From assembly GCA_020628895.1 (NCBI GenBank), contig JAHDEM010000023.1, positions 1 to 40,734 of the forward strand: a DNA stretch of 40,734 nucleotides. The letters run 5' to 3'. The position numbers were made by a program, and so were the translations under genes. This stretch comes from Candidatus Endobugula sp. GTDB taxonomy: Bacteria; Pseudomonadota; Gammaproteobacteria; Pseudomonadales; Cellvibrionaceae. Under the pieces are notes generated by a model. The model saw nothing but the letters and a program-made list of their open reading frames with translations. It had not been told where the DNA came from and did not search any database. Shown here in pieces: positions 27,177 through 36,847 of the stretch (position 1 is its first letter; the number at the start of each line of letters is the position of its first letter).

Positions 27177-28124
27177 ATGAATATTGCCTCTCATTTAATC
27201 GCTCATTTACCCTATTTGGCGGCTATTGCACGCTGCGGTAGCTTTACCCGAGCAGCGGAAGAAACCAATGTGTCTCAGGCGGCTATTAGCTATCAAATGC
27301 GTCAGCTAGAGCAAAAACTCGGTGTTACCTTAGTATTGCGCCAGTCTGGTAGCCGTATTCAATTAACCAATGCAGGAAAGCTGCTTGCCGAAGAATATAG
27401 AGCCTGTGAAAAGCGTTTACGCATGGTGCTCGAAGCCATTGATCCTCAAGAATTTAACGGCGTACTTAGAATCACCACTCCCGTGGATTTTGGCAGCTTA
27501 GTGATGCCGCAGGTATTAGCAAGGCTACAAGAGCTGGCACCGAATCTTAAGATTGAACTATCCGCTAGCGATGAATTGATGGATTTGGCCAGTAGTCATT
27601 TCGACTTTTCCATTCGTGGTAAAAAAGTGGGGGTGGGTTTGGAGCACGAATGCCTGACTATTTCCCAAAAAAGTGTGGTTGCTAGCCCTGCCTATTTAGA
27701 AAAATATGGTACACCCTCGTCCTTGCCAGATTTATTGAATCATACTTTGTTAACTCGCGGGCTATCGCCTAATCAAAGTTGGCAGCAGTTATTAAATCAG
27801 CACAGTAAGCCGATTGAATTTTTAGAGGCCAAGCAAACCATGGTGCTTGGTAATACGTTTGCATTGGCTGAAGGAGTAAAGGCTGGTTTAGGTATCGCCG
27901 TATTGCCCAATTTTGTGATTGCCCCGGCGATAAAAAATAAAACTCTACAGCCTATTCTATCCGATTATTTTACGCCTTTGGTCACCTCTTTTTATTTGAG
28001 TGCCGTGGAAACACAACAATCAGAGCCACTAAGAAACTTATTGCTTAAGGTATTTAAATCAGTTTTTCAGCAAGAAGAATTTCTTCATTCTTTTACTATG
28101 GAAGCCGTATTAACCGATTTATAA
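27177..28124 (+). CDS. LysR-family transcriptional regulator
   Basis: A 315-residue regulator. The N-terminal winged helix-turn-helix (about residues 8-66) reads FTRAAEETNVSQAAISYQM with the recognition helix, followed by EQKLGVTLVLRQ. The rest is a periplasmic-binding-like effector domain (about 95-300) with the common FGSLVMPQVLARLQE and AEGVKAGLGIAVLPNFV segments. It would act as a tetramer and respond to a small molecule. It is divergent from the aldo/keto reductase, so that gene (and perhaps EamA behind it) is the likely target. Its last six bases overlap the end of the convergent RND permease gene. Confidence 0.92.
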   Translation: MNIASHLIAHLPYLAAIARCGSFTRAAEETNVSQAAISYQMRQLEQKLGVTLVLRQSGSRIQLTNAGKLLAEEYRACEKRLRMVLEAIDPQEFNGVLRITTPVDFGSLVMPQVLARLQELAPNLKIELSASDELMDLASSHFDFSIRGKKVGVGLEHECLTISQKSVVASPAYLEKYGTPSSLPDLLNHTLLTRGLSPNQSWQQLLNQHSKPIEFLEAKQTMVLGNTFALAEGVKAGLGIAVLPNFVIAPAIKNKTLQPILSDYFTPLVTSFYLSAVETQQSEPLRNLLLKVFKSVFQQEEFLHSFTMEAVLTDL

Positions 28125-31100
28125 AGAATCAGGTGCTATCGGTTTTAAAAACATCTTACGTATAAGATGTTTGATATTTTCGTAAACCACATAGTTCACG
28201 GGCACAACGAGTAAAGTAATCAACGTGGCAAATAAAATACCGTAACCCAAAGAAATAGCCATGGGTTTTAAAAATGCGGCTTGGGTGCTTTTCTCTAATA
28301 ATAAAGGCGTTAAGCCTGCAAAAGTCGTGAGTGATGTTAGCATAACAGGGCGAAAACGTTGCGCACCTGCAGTTAATACTGCATCCATTAATTGGGCTCC
28401 TCGTTCACGTTGCTTATTAATATAATCAACCAACACTAAGCTATCGTTAATAACAACACCCGTTAATGCCAGCATTCCCATCACACTCATGATGGATAAG
28501 TTAAACCCAGTAATTTGATGGCCTAAGATAGCACCGACTGCTCCCACAGGAATGATGGACATAACGATGAGGGGTTGTCCGTAAGATTTAAAAGGGATAG
28601 CCAATAAAGCATAAATCGCTAATACAATAATCAGTAATCCTGAAATAACGCTAGCAAACGACTCTCGTTGTTCTTTCGCTTCTCCTTCTAGTTCGTAACT
28701 CACATCAGGGTATTGAGATAATATGTCTCTCAGTGATTGGATAAGGTCGGCTTTAACCGCTTCTAAATCGGTGGTTTGTTTATCGGCATCGGAGGTGACA
28801 CTGAGTGTACGATAGCGTTCTATACGATATAACGATGCAGGACTGTTGCCCGAATTAATGGTAGCCACTTCACTTAATGCAACACTACTACCGTTATTTA
28901 AGCGAATAGGAAGGCTATATAGATCTTCTAACGATGAACGGTACTCCACAGGCAAACGTAACATCACGCTAATTTCATCACGACCACGTTGGATTTTTTG
29001 CGTTTCTAAACCAAAAAAGGCTTGTCTAACCTGAGAACCAATTTGTCCTAGAGTCACCCCCAAATTATAGGCGGTAGGTTTTAGGGTAATTTGAAATTCA
29101 TCTTTACCATTAGATAAGTTATCTTGGATATCAAATAAGCCATCATATTGTCGTAAATGTGCTTTGATATCGTCACCAGCCTTACGCAGACTATCTAAGT
29201 TTTGACCTTGAAGTTGTATCTCGATGGGTTCACCAGCGCGACCAAACTCGGCTCTGAAACTGAGTTGTTCTGCACCTGGAATAGGGCCAATCGCCCTTTG
29301 CCATTCGCGAGCAAGCTGACGTACAGAAATATCCATAAATCGTTTATCCGGTGGTAACACTGCAAAGGAAACTCTCCCTAAATTGCCGCCCGTGGAGCGA
29401 CCACGACCACCACTGGTTGCCAAGATATGAGTAATCACACTTTGGCCTGTGGCTTCATCACGATATTTTTCTTGCAGAGTCTGAGCTGCCTTGACCATTG
29501 TTTGGATATGTTTGTCAGTAACACTAAAATTGGTTGGGCTAGGCATAGTGAGCGACGCCGAGACTACTTCGCTTTCAATTCTTGGAAAAAACTGGAAACG
29601 TATCCATCCATTAGAGACCAAACTAATAATCAAAAACGAAATAATCCCAGCACTTAGCAAGGTAATCATTTTGTTGTGAATACAGATTTTGAGTACAGGT
29701 TGGTATAAACGCAATATCGCTGTTTCAAACCCATTGGAAATAGAACGTTGCACTTTACTGAATATATTGGTGGGAGCGTCGTTTAAATGAGATACATGAC
29801 GAAGATGTGATGGCAGTACTAATTTCGATTCGACTAATGAGAATAATAAAACAGGAATAACAATAGCAGGTATTTGAGCAAAGATAGCACCGCGTGCACC
29901 ATCAATCATTAACAGCGGAACAAAAGCGACGACAGTGGTGAGTATACCGAAGGTCACAGGTACAGATACTTCTTGTGTACCCTCTATAGCGGCAGTTAAG
30001 GAGTCCTTCCCCATACGCATGTGACGATAAACATTTTCACCGGTAACAATCGCATCATCAACGACAATGCCTAAAGCTAAAATAAAAGCAAACATACTGA
30101 TGAGGTTAAGCGTCACTCCCATTGCTGGCATTAACAAAATCGCACCCATAAAAGAGACAGGAATGCCCAACGTTACCCAACCAGCAATAGAGGGCCGTAA
30201 GAATAATGTCAGTAATAAGATGACGAGTAATCCACCTTGCCAAGCGCTGGTCATTAATGTGTTAAGCCGATCCTTTACGACTTGTGAACGATCTCGCCAA
30301 TAATCCAGTGTGACGCCATTGGGAAGTGTTGACGTTTGGGAGTCTAAATAGGCTTTGACTTTATCGGCCACCTGAATCGCACTTTGGTCGCCAGTGCGAT
30401 AGATTTCTAACACTTTTGCTGAGCGGCCATCGAATAATGTGCGTGATTGGTTTTCATCGAAGCCATCGGTAATGGTGGCAATATCACCTAATACAATAGC
30501 TTGGCCGTTACTTGGGGTCAGGATGGGGATTCGAGAGTATTCCTGTTTACTATAAGCTTGGGAACGTGTGCGTACTAATATTTCGCCTTGAGCGCTTTTA
30601 ATATTACCTGCCGATACATCAAGAGAACTGGCATTAATGGCTGATGAGACCTCTTGTAGGGATAAACCCAGAGCATCTAGTGTATTGGGGTCGATGGTAA
30701 TAGTAAGTTCAAACTCTCGGGCATTATCAATTTCTATAGAGCTGATACCTTGAATCCTTAGCATATTATCGCGATGGAATTCGGCCATTTCTCGTAAAGA
30801 GCGTTCGTCAAAATCTCCCGATACTACTACGCTAATGACTTCGCGTACGCGAGCAGGAATACTAATAACCGGTCTATCTGCCTCGTCTGGTAAAGTGGAT
30901 AAGCCATCGACTCGTAACTTAATATCATCGAGTAAATCTTTAGTGTTGTATCCCTTAGCGACTTCGACACGGATAGTTGAAAACCCTTCTGATGAACGTG
31001 AGGTTAAACTTTTAATACCCTCTAAATCATGAATCGCTTCTTCGATACGCACAGTGACGCCTTCCTCAACTGAAGCGGGTGTGGCACCACGAACACTCGT

Positions 31101-31244
31101 ATTAATATTGACTTGAGAGAATTCAAACTCAGGAAAGACTTCTAAAGGAATTTTGTTGTTGCCTAAAAAAAACAAACCGCCCAATAAAATACTCAACATA
31201 AGCAAGTTAGCGGCAACAGGGTTATGAGCAAACCAGCGAATCAT
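28119..31244 (-). CDS. RND efflux permease (inner-membrane pump subunit)
   Basis: A 1041-residue pump of full RND length with 12 expected helices and two large periplasmic loops. The N-terminus MIRWFAHNPVAANLLML, FPEFEFSQVNI and GATPASVEEGV are family marks. TM4 carries the proton-relay aspartates in LGIVVDDAIVTGENVY. In TM10 the segment GVVINDSLVLVDYIN has Asn-Asp where AcrB has Lys-Asn, a pattern I associate with a less studied RND subgroup. It should export amphiphilic compounds by proton exchange together with the membrane fusion protein encoded four bases upstream. No outer-membrane factor (TolC-like) is in the window. The substrate is unknown, and a link to the biosynthetic cluster 18 kb away is not supported. 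Confidence 0.93.
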   Translation of the reverse strand: MIRWFAHNPVAANLLMLSILLGGLFFLGNNKIPLEVFPEFEFSQVNINTSVRGATPASVEEGVTVRIEEAIHDLEGIKSLTSRSSEGFSTIRVEVAKGYNTKDLLDDIKLRVDGLSTLPDEADRPVISIPARVREVISVVVSGDFDERSLREMAEFHRDNMLRIQGISSIEIDNAREFELTITIDPNTLDALGLSLQEVSSAINASSLDVSAGNIKSAQGEILVRTRSQAYSKQEYSRIPILTPSNGQAIVLGDIATITDGFDENQSRTLFDGRSAKVLEIYRTGDQSAIQVADKVKAYLDSQTSTLPNGVTLDYWRDRSQVVKDRLNTLMTSAWQGGLLVILLLTLFLRPSIAGWVTLGIPVSFMGAILLMPAMGVTLNLISMFAFILALGIVVDDAIVTGENVYRHMRMGKDSLTAAIEGTQEVSVPVTFGILTTVVAFVPLLMIDGARGAIFAQIPAIVIPVLLFSLVESKLVLPSHLRHVSHLNDAPTNIFSKVQRSISNGFETAILRLYQPVLKICIHNKMITLLSAGIISFLIISLVSNGWIRFQFFPRIESEVVSASLTMPSPTNFSVTDKHIQTMVKAAQTLQEKYRDEATGQSVITHILATSGGRGRSTGGNLGRVSFAVLPPDKRFMDISVRQLAREWQRAIGPIPGAEQLSFRAEFGRAGEPIEIQLQGQNLDSLRKAGDDIKAHLRQYDGLFDIQDNLSNGKDEFQITLKPTAYNLGVTLGQIGSQVRQAFFGLETQKIQRGRDEISVMLRLPVEYRSSLEDLYSLPIRLNNGSSVALSEVATINSGNSPASLYRIERYRTLSVTSDADKQTTDLEAVKADLIQSLRDILSQYPDVSYELEGEAKEQRESFASVISGLLIIVLAIYALLAIPFKSYGQPLIVMSIIPVGAVGAILGHQITGFNLSIMSVMGMLALTGVVINDSLVLVDYINKQRERGAQLMDAVLTAGAQRFRPVMLTSLTTFAGLTPLLLEKSTQAAFLKPMAISLGYGILFATLITLLVVPVNYVVYENIKHLIRKMFLKPIAPDSL

Positions 31245-31248
31245 TGCT

Positions 31249-32502
31249 TTAACCCTCTTGTATTATTGCTGCGGGTCTTTTCTTATCGGCAGATTTTGTT
31301 CGCGGTTGATTGCTATCATCTCCAATAAGCTTGGCACTAGCGCCGTTAACGGCTCCTCCTAGGCTGGTAGTCACGACCTGTTCATCATTACTAATACCCG
31401 TTACCACACTGTTTGCATCATCTTGCCAAATAACGGTTATTGTATGTTTACGTAATATTCCTTCATCAAATAGGTAAACATAGCTACCTTCACGAATAGA
31501 GGTGTTAGGGATAACGGTTGCTTGTTGTACCACTCGACCTTCGATAATCGCTGAAACATACTGACCAATTTTTAACTCAAGGCCTTGATCACTCATAGAG
31601 TTTAAAACTTTGGCTGTTACATTGATCTGTCTGGTGCTGGTGTCAAAAACACTATCGGAGCGAACCACTTGTGCTTCCCACTGATGCTCGATACCGCCCA
31701 ATGTGGAGGATAAAAGTACAGCCGGTTTATTGGCAATAATCAGTTGTGCATATTGATGCTGGTTAAGCGGCAGTTGAACTTCTAATCCCTGATTAGAAAA
31801 TACCTCTCCTAAGGTGGTACCTGTGGAGACAAATTGTCCTAAATCTGCATTTTTATTGATCACTCTCCCATCAAACGGTGCAGTGACTTTTGTGCGAGAA
31901 AAATCCAGTTGCGCCTTTTCATAAGCCGCTTTTGCAGAAGCGACTTGGGCTTTTGCAGCCGCTAATTGTGGCTTGCGTAACATCAAATCATTAGGTTCGC
32001 GATTAATTCCAGATCTTTGCCATTCTTTTAATGCTTGCGCTGCTTCTGCTGTTTCTTGTTCTAAGTTAGCTTGTGCTTGAGAATAGTTGGCTAGGGCACT
32101 ACTAACGGCAGAGGCATAATTGCGGGAATCGATATCCAGTAATACATCGCCCTTGGCAAAGCTACCACCATTAGCAAAAACCGGCGATACTTGAGTTATT
32201 TCTCCGCTCACTTGGGCGACTAAGTGGCTACGAGTAATCGCTGATACGGTGCCATTAGTGGTGATTTTCAGGGGGTAATCGGTGATGGTAGGAGAACTGG
32301 CTTGTACAGAAACGATGCTTTTAGGAGGTGAAAACTTTCGTGCCTCTGGTTTATTGTTAACAATATATCGTTGAAAGCTAAACCCTATAATTAGTAAGAC
32401 CATAAGCACAATGGACGTTTTTTTCCATGAAAGGCCGCGGTACTCTATTGTTTCATTAAAGCGCGACTGATTGGATGTAGGCGTATTGGTCTGTTCTTCC
32501 AT
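31249..32502 (-). CDS. RND periplasmic adaptor (membrane fusion protein)
   Basis: A 417-residue adaptor. A single membrane anchor at about 33-48 follows a hydrophilic N-terminus. Then comes a split lipoyl domain (VSQVSGEI and APFDGRVINKNADLGQFVSTG) enclosing an Ala/Gln/Glu-rich coiled-coil hairpin (about 130-200), and then beta-barrel and membrane-proximal domains. There is no lipobox cysteine, so it is anchored by the helix. The C-terminal 25 residues are Lys/Arg-rich. It links the RND permease, whose gene begins four bases downstream, to an outer-membrane channel. Both genes form one operon with its promoter in the 342-base divergent region upstream. Confidence 0.9.
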   Translation of the reverse strand: MEEQTNTPTSNQSRFNETIEYRGLSWKKTSIVLMVLLIIGFSFQRYIVNNKPEARKFSPPKSIVSVQASSPTITDYPLKITTNGTVSAITRSHLVAQVSGEITQVSPVFANGGSFAKGDVLLDIDSRNYASAVSSALANYSQAQANLEQETAEAAQALKEWQRSGINREPNDLMLRKPQLAAAKAQVASAKAAYEKAQLDFSRTKVTAPFDGRVINKNADLGQFVSTGTTLGEVFSNQGLEVQLPLNQHQYAQLIIANKPAVLLSSTLGGIEHQWEAQVVRSDSVFDTSTRQINVTAKVLNSMSDQGLELKIGQYVSAIIEGRVVQQATVIPNTSIREGSYVYLFDEGILRKHTITVIWQDDANSVVTGISNDEQVVTTSLGGAVNGASAKLIGDDSNQPRTKSADKKRPAAIIQEG

Positions 32503-32844
32503 AGCGTGTTACCTATTACCTCTTTTAAACCCCTAAATGCGTAGACAGTGGACGGATGTGGTTGTTTATACGCAATAGCGGCTAATAATTATCACATTGA
32601 CCCTGATTAATGGGTATTTTGCATGTATCAGTCATTACCTGACAAGCAGTAAATAGGCAGGTTTGTAACAAAGCGTGACGAGCAAGTGATGACACGATTA
32701 TTGTATTTTTTTGCACATCAGCAGGATAGATAGAAAGATTTTCCCTAATAAGTGGAAAAAACAGCACTTATGATATAAACCTAAAGCATACAACTCAAAA
32801 ATTACAGGATGTCATCCTATTGCTGCTAAGGCGAATCATCTAAA
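32503..32844. promoter_or_regulatory. Divergent intergenic region between the RND operon and the GGDEF-EAL gene
   Basis: No convincing gene is present in these 342 bases. A perfect palindrome AGGATG-T-CATCCT at 32806-32818 lies 27 bases before the GGDEF-EAL start and may be an operator. A 61-codon minus-strand frame (32582-32767) has no domain signal and is not called. Promoters for both flanking genes must lie here but are not sharp by eye. Confidence 0.4.
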
Positions 32845-34650
32845 ATGAGTACTCATTCATTTGAACATACATTACTGCATACTTTAGCCAATAATGTCCC
32901 TCATAGGATTTATGCCAAAGACACACAAAGTCGCTTTATTTTTGCAAACAAGTGTGTCGCCCAAGAAATGGGGCTGGAGACGCCCGAAGAACTATTAGGG
33001 AAGACGGATTTTGATTTTTACCCTCATGAAGATGCTGCCGAATTTGCTGCCTCAGAACAGGATATGTTGCGTACAGGTGTGCCTATATTAAATAGGGAAG
33101 AGTTTGTTGATTGCCAAACAAATCAACAAAAACGTTGGCTATTGACCACTAAAATCCCACTTTATGATGACAATCAAAAGATCATAGGTCTAGCAGGGAT
33201 TAATTATGATATTACGCAACAAAAACACTCACAAAATGAGTTACGTGCAGCTCATAAACAATCAGAAGACATGCGAGTCGAGCTCCAAGAGACTATCACC
33301 CTATTGTCTAGGGAGATTAAAGAAAGGCAGCGTTTCGAAAATGCCTTGCGTCAACAAGCGCTTCATGATGGTCTGACCGGCTTACCAAACCGAACCTTAT
33401 TAGTCGAACGGCTAGAACATGCAATGGAATTGTCTCGGCGTGAAAAAACATCGCTCACTTTGCTATTTATTGACCTTGATAGACTGAAAATGGTCAATGA
33501 CAGCTTAGGGCATAACGAGGGTGATGAGCTGATCAAAGAAGTTGCTAACAGAATTTGCAAAAATATCCGTAAGCATGACACTTGCGCTCGATTTGGAGGA
33601 GATGAGTTTGTCATACTCTTACCTAATGATATTACCTATAGTGCTTTAGGTCGTATCACTAACGATATTATTCGTGCAATTTCAGCACCTCTACATCTAG
33701 GCGGTGTTGAATTATCTGTCACATGTAGTATAGGTTGTAGTACCTACCCGCAGGATGCGGGAGATGCAGATACATTAATCAAGCATGCGGATACCGCCAT
33801 GTACCAAGCAAAGAAACAGGGCGGCAACAGTGTTAAATTCTACACTCAGTCTTATAGTATTGGTGTGACTGAGCGTTTAACGTTTGAGTCGGAGTTAAGA
33901 AGCGCGATAAGCAACAACGAATTACTTTTACATTATCAACCGCAATTGGATGTAGCCAGTGGGAAAATTGTAGGAGTAGAGGCGCTAGTGCGTTGGTTGC
34001 ATCCTGAGCGAGGTATGGTGCCACCATTAGATTTTATTGCTATTGCAGAAGAAACCGGGCTTATTGAACCCATTGGTGAATGGGTATTGAGAGAGGCCTG
34101 TTCTCAAGCGGCAAAGTGGAATCAAATAGGGTTTAGCGTACGAATGAGTGTTAATTTATCTGCATGTCAGTTGATGTCTCCCGATCTAGATGATTTAGTG
34201 TCGGGAATCATTAAAGAAGTTGATTTGCCTGCGCAACAACTGGAAGTGGAGCTAACAGAAAGTGTGTCGATGCAAAATCCGGAAGAAACCATTCGGATTT
34301 TAAAACGGTTCCGGGCTTTAGGTATTCAAATTGCCATTGATGATTTCGGCACAGGGTATTCTAACTTAGCGTATTTGCGTCATTTTCCAGTTAATCGGAT
34401 CAAAATAGATCGTTCTTTTGTGAATGAGCTGACACAGGAAAACAGTAGTCAGGCGATTGTAGAAGCCATTATTATGATGGCCCATAATCTTGATTTAGGT
34501 ATTGTTGCCGAAGGAGTTGAAACCATCGAGCAACACGACCAATTAGCAGCATATCATTGCGATCTAATACAAGGCTACTGGTTATCGCGACCACTAGACA
34601 GTGCAGCTTGTGAAACGTTTTTGCGCGAACATAGACTGCTTGACCAATAG
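32845..34650 (+). CDS. PAS-GGDEF-EAL cyclic-di-GMP turnover protein
   Basis: A 601-residue cytosolic protein with no membrane segment. A PAS domain (about 8-125) leads into a short coiled coil (about 127-165). A GGDEF domain follows, with intact G251-G252-D253-E254-F255 and an inhibitory RxxD site at R242-D245, five residues before it. The C-terminal EAL domain has E379-A380-L381, DDFGTGYSNL and AEGVET. Both diguanylate cyclase and phosphodiesterase activities are therefore possible, with the PAS signal and the I-site setting the balance. The effect would be on motility, biofilm or polysaccharide. It is transcribed alone, divergent from the RND operon. Confidence 0.94.
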   Translation: MSTHSFEHTLLHTLANNVPHRIYAKDTQSRFIFANKCVAQEMGLETPEELLGKTDFDFYPHEDAAEFAASEQDMLRTGVPILNREEFVDCQTNQQKRWLLTTKIPLYDDNQKIIGLAGINYDITQQKHSQNELRAAHKQSEDMRVELQETITLLSREIKERQRFENALRQQALHDGLTGLPNRTLLVERLEHAMELSRREKTSLTLLFIDLDRLKMVNDSLGHNEGDELIKEVANRICKNIRKHDTCARFGGDEFVILLPNDITYSALGRITNDIIRAISAPLHLGGVELSVTCSIGCSTYPQDAGDADTLIKHADTAMYQAKKQGGNSVKFYTQSYSIGVTERLTFESELRSAISNNELLLHYQPQLDVASGKIVGVEALVRWLHPERGMVPPLDFIAIAEETGLIEPIGEWVLREACSQAAKWNQIGFSVRMSVNLSACQLMSPDLDDLVSGIIKEVDLPAQQLEVELTESVSMQNPEETIRILKRFRALGIQIAIDDFGTGYSNLAYLRHFPVNRIKIDRSFVNELTQENSSQAIVEAIIMMAHNLDLGIVAEGVETIEQHDQLAAYHCDLIQGYWLSRPLDSAACETFLREHRLLDQ

Positions 34651-34699
34651 AAAGTGACGGTATCGATTTTATTCTCGTGGTAAATGTTTTTGTTATCGA

Positions 34700-35017
34700 C
34701 TACGATTTTCCTACATCAAACCAAAATTCAATTTCATCAGTCTCTTGTTCAAAGTACGCAGAGTGTTCCATATGGGCAGGTACATGGTACCACTGACCAA
34801 CCCCAATTCTAGAAGTCTCCCCATTCATTGTTAGAATTAATTCGCCTCGAGTAATAACACCATGGTTATCTGTGTCATGGCTATGGGTAGGTATACTTGT
34901 TCCTGCCGGATAAGAGGCAAAAAGCACATCGCTGCCTTTCGCCTCTAATTTATAAGCGTCAAATCTACCATCATACAATGGCAGAGATTTAATTTGATCA
35001 GGATATTGGCCCGGCAT
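34700..35017 (-). CDS. Small cupin-domain protein
   Basis: A 105-residue single-domain cupin. The metal-binding motif is visible as THSHDTDNHGVITRGEL, two or three histidines and a later glutamate region, and PAHMEHS as the second motif. Small cupins bind a metal and either catalyse simple reactions or sense ligands. No specific reaction can be named. Its start lies four bases after the stop of the LOG-family gene, so the two are co-transcribed and probably act on related compounds. It converges with the GGDEF-EAL gene across 49 bases. Confidence 0.8.
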   Translation of the reverse strand: MPGQYPDQIKSLPLYDGRFDAYKLEAKGSDVLFASYPAGTSIPTHSHDTDNHGVITRGELILTMNGETSRIGVGQWYHVPAHMEHSAYFEQETDEIEFWFDVGKS

Positions 35018-35021
35018 TAGG

Positions 35022-36137
35022 CTACCTCATATCATTTAGATGATGGGATGAGTTATTTTTGTCAGATGTCGTATAGTGTAAGTGTGTTGTTGTCTTTTGC
35101 ACTTTATCGATCAGATCTTCAAAATGATCGGCCACTAAATAAGTCGAACTGTCTGTATAGGGCGCTAGCATATCAAGTAAGCCATCCCAAAACCCATTGT
35201 CTGAATCAACGCGCTTATTGTAAATAATAATGGATTTGTTATTCATTAATGGATGATTGGATTTTTTAAAAATTAATAGGGCTAGCAATTCTTGAACGGT
35301 GCCTGCTCCACCGGGGAAGATAACAAATGCTTGCGATTTTTCTATCATGACTTCCATGCGTGTGTATATATCCTCTCGTAACCAGAACTCTGACAACCCA
35401 TCGGGTAACCCCTCCAACTCAATGATATGGGGAATATTAGATCCGGCAGCCCATCCATTCGCATCGATACAGCCTCTTACTACCTCACCCATCACACCTG
35501 TTTTCCCAGCTCCGGAAACACAACCTAATTGATTGTGGGCTAAGGCTTTGCCTAATTGATAACCTTCATCTAAAAAATCTTGGTCTTTGATGCTAGCAGA
35601 ACAGAACACGCAAACATGACTTAGTAGCTCATATTCGTGTTCATGTGTAAATGATTCCAGCTTATGGTTTGGCGCCGCTTTTTTCTGGAAAACCTGCGTG
35701 TTCTCGTGAGTCATATGGCTTAAATGAATCAATGCACTGTCTACAGATTGCACATCCAGTAAGTAATCTCGATAATCTTGGTTAATGGTCCCTTGCGCTT
35801 TTAATGTATCCAGTAGTATAAATAAAGGGTCCCAGCTATGATCAGTATTGAGTATTACGGTTGTTTTGTTTTGTAGGTTTGGGTCGAGCGTTTGATAACC
35901 GACAAAGATAGAAATCGCTTTAAATAAATCATCCAATGTCGCTCCAGGCATAAACATAAAGGCATTAGATTCGATAATTTTTTTTTCGATATTATTAAGA
36001 GTGATTTGTTGATCACCATTAGAGTTATAGATATCCCAGCCAGAAGCAAAGAGTCTATATAGTGTCTCCGCTCGAATAGGGCGGTTAGGATCTTCTGCTC
36101 CAGAAATAGTGCCTGATAGGCGAATTTTTTTATTCAT
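35022..36137 (-). CDS. LOG-family (lysine decarboxylase-like fold) protein with long N-terminal extension
   Basis: A 371-residue protein. The C-terminal half (about 175-350) is a LOG-type Rossmann fold with VCVFCSAS, GCVSGAGKTGVMGEV and the nucleotide-binding motif P275-G-G-A-G-T-V-Q-E283. The usual family role is hydrolysis of nucleotide 5'-monophosphates at the N-glycosidic bond (cytokinin riboside phosphohydrolase or related). Typical LOG proteins have about 190 residues. Here an extra N-terminal region of about 170 residues (YRLFASGWDIYNSNGDQ, FMPGATLDDLFKAIS, ILNTDHSWDPLFILLDTL) may be a degenerate second copy of the fold. It is followed four bases later by a cupin gene. The substrate is unknown. 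Confidence 0.82.
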   Translation of the reverse strand: MNKKIRLSGTISGAEDPNRPIRAETLYRLFASGWDIYNSNGDQQITLNNIEKKIIESNAFMFMPGATLDDLFKAISIFVGYQTLDPNLQNKTTVILNTDHSWDPLFILLDTLKAQGTINQDYRDYLLDVQSVDSALIHLSHMTHENTQVFQKKAAPNHKLESFTHEHEYELLSHVCVFCSASIKDQDFLDEGYQLGKALAHNQLGCVSGAGKTGVMGEVVRGCIDANGWAAGSNIPHIIELEGLPDGLSEFWLREDIYTRMEVMIEKSQAFVIFPGGAGTVQELLALLIFKKSNHPLMNNKSIIIYNKRVDSDNGFWDGLLDMLAPYTDSSTYLVADHFEDLIDKVQKTTTHLHYTTSDKNNSSHHLNDMR

Positions 36138-36463
36138 ACTGCATCACCTTCTTGTTAGTGGATAGAATAATGGGTGTTTGCTTTAGCGAATTATTTTTAG
36201 TTAGGCCTCCTAGTGGCTGCTCACACTAATACGGCCTTAACACAATTACAGTATGGCATATCATTGTTATTTTCACCTGATATTGCCGACTGTTTTGTGG
36301 TTTATATGATAAAGGGTGATAAAGAAATGGTTTTCTGTTAAGAGTGTTAAATACGGAAGTAATGTGTTTTAGGGCTTATAGATAAATTTGAAATAAAAAT
36401 AAAAAGATTTGAGATCGGAATGTAATGAAAATAGGCGAGATGTAATATGGGGGAGTCTATTTC
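36138..36463 (-). promoter_or_regulatory. Upstream region of the LOG-cupin operon
   Basis: These 326 bases separate the LOG gene from the small unknown gene upstream on the same strand. An imperfect inverted repeat (GTTAGGCC near 36200 and GGCCTTAAC near 36233-36241) could be an operator or leader hairpin. No gene or clear terminator was seen. The operon promoter is expected here. Confidence 0.3.
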
Positions 36464-36847
36464 TTATAAGTTTTTATTATCAACGCAAGTAATGGCATCC
36501 TTAAAAATAGACACCACATCGGCTTCTTTACCTCGTCGAGCTAATTCCTTCATTGATGACTTAGCTTGCTTTTTTAGGCTGATATCTGACTTTTTATCCA
36601 TAATAAAATCAGTATCTAGCTCTAATAGGTCAAATAATATTTGCAGGTCATGTAAAGAGGCTTTCACTGCTTCATCGCACTCTAATGCTCTGATCTGCCG
36701 AGACGATAATTTACATCCTTGTGCGGCCAGTATGCGTGACAATTGGGTTTTAGAATACTGTCTTTGTTGGCGAGCAATAGCAAGTTGTTCACCAATAGAC
36801 AATTCCAATTGCGCAGAACGCTTATAAGAATCCTTATAATTGATCAT
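36464..36847 (-). CDS. Small HTH-containing protein of unknown function
   Basis: A 127-residue protein. Residues about 18-55 (IGEQLAIARQQRQYSKTQLSR and the following RQIRALE) look like a helix-turn-helix of the XRE/ParB type, with a long helical, Lys-rich C-terminus after residue 85. Its start overlaps the end of the upstream gene (36834-37226) by 14 bases, so the two are translated together. It may be a regulator of its own operon. I do not recognise the family, and a mobile-element origin is possible but not shown by the surroundings. Confidence 0.6.
   Translation of the reverse strand: MINYKDSYKRSAQLELSIGEQLAIARQQRQYSKTQLSRILAAQGCKLSSRQIRALECDEAVKASLHDLQILFDLLELDTDFIMDKKSDISLKKQAKSSMKELARRGKEADVVSIFKDAITCVDNKNL

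Noticed and set aside
28119-32502. RND pump as exporter of the cluster product
   Set aside because: It is 18 kb away, on the other strand, and separated by unrelated sugar and regulator genes; no sequence evidence links them.
32582-32767. A 61-codon minus-strand open frame in the RND/GGDEF-EAL gap
   Set aside because: No domain, poor ribosome site and a composition like random intergenic sequence; the gap must hold two promoters.
36447-36827. A 126-codon + strand frame
   Set aside because: It is the mirror of the minus-strand HTH gene, which has a coupled start and a recognisable helix-turn-helix.
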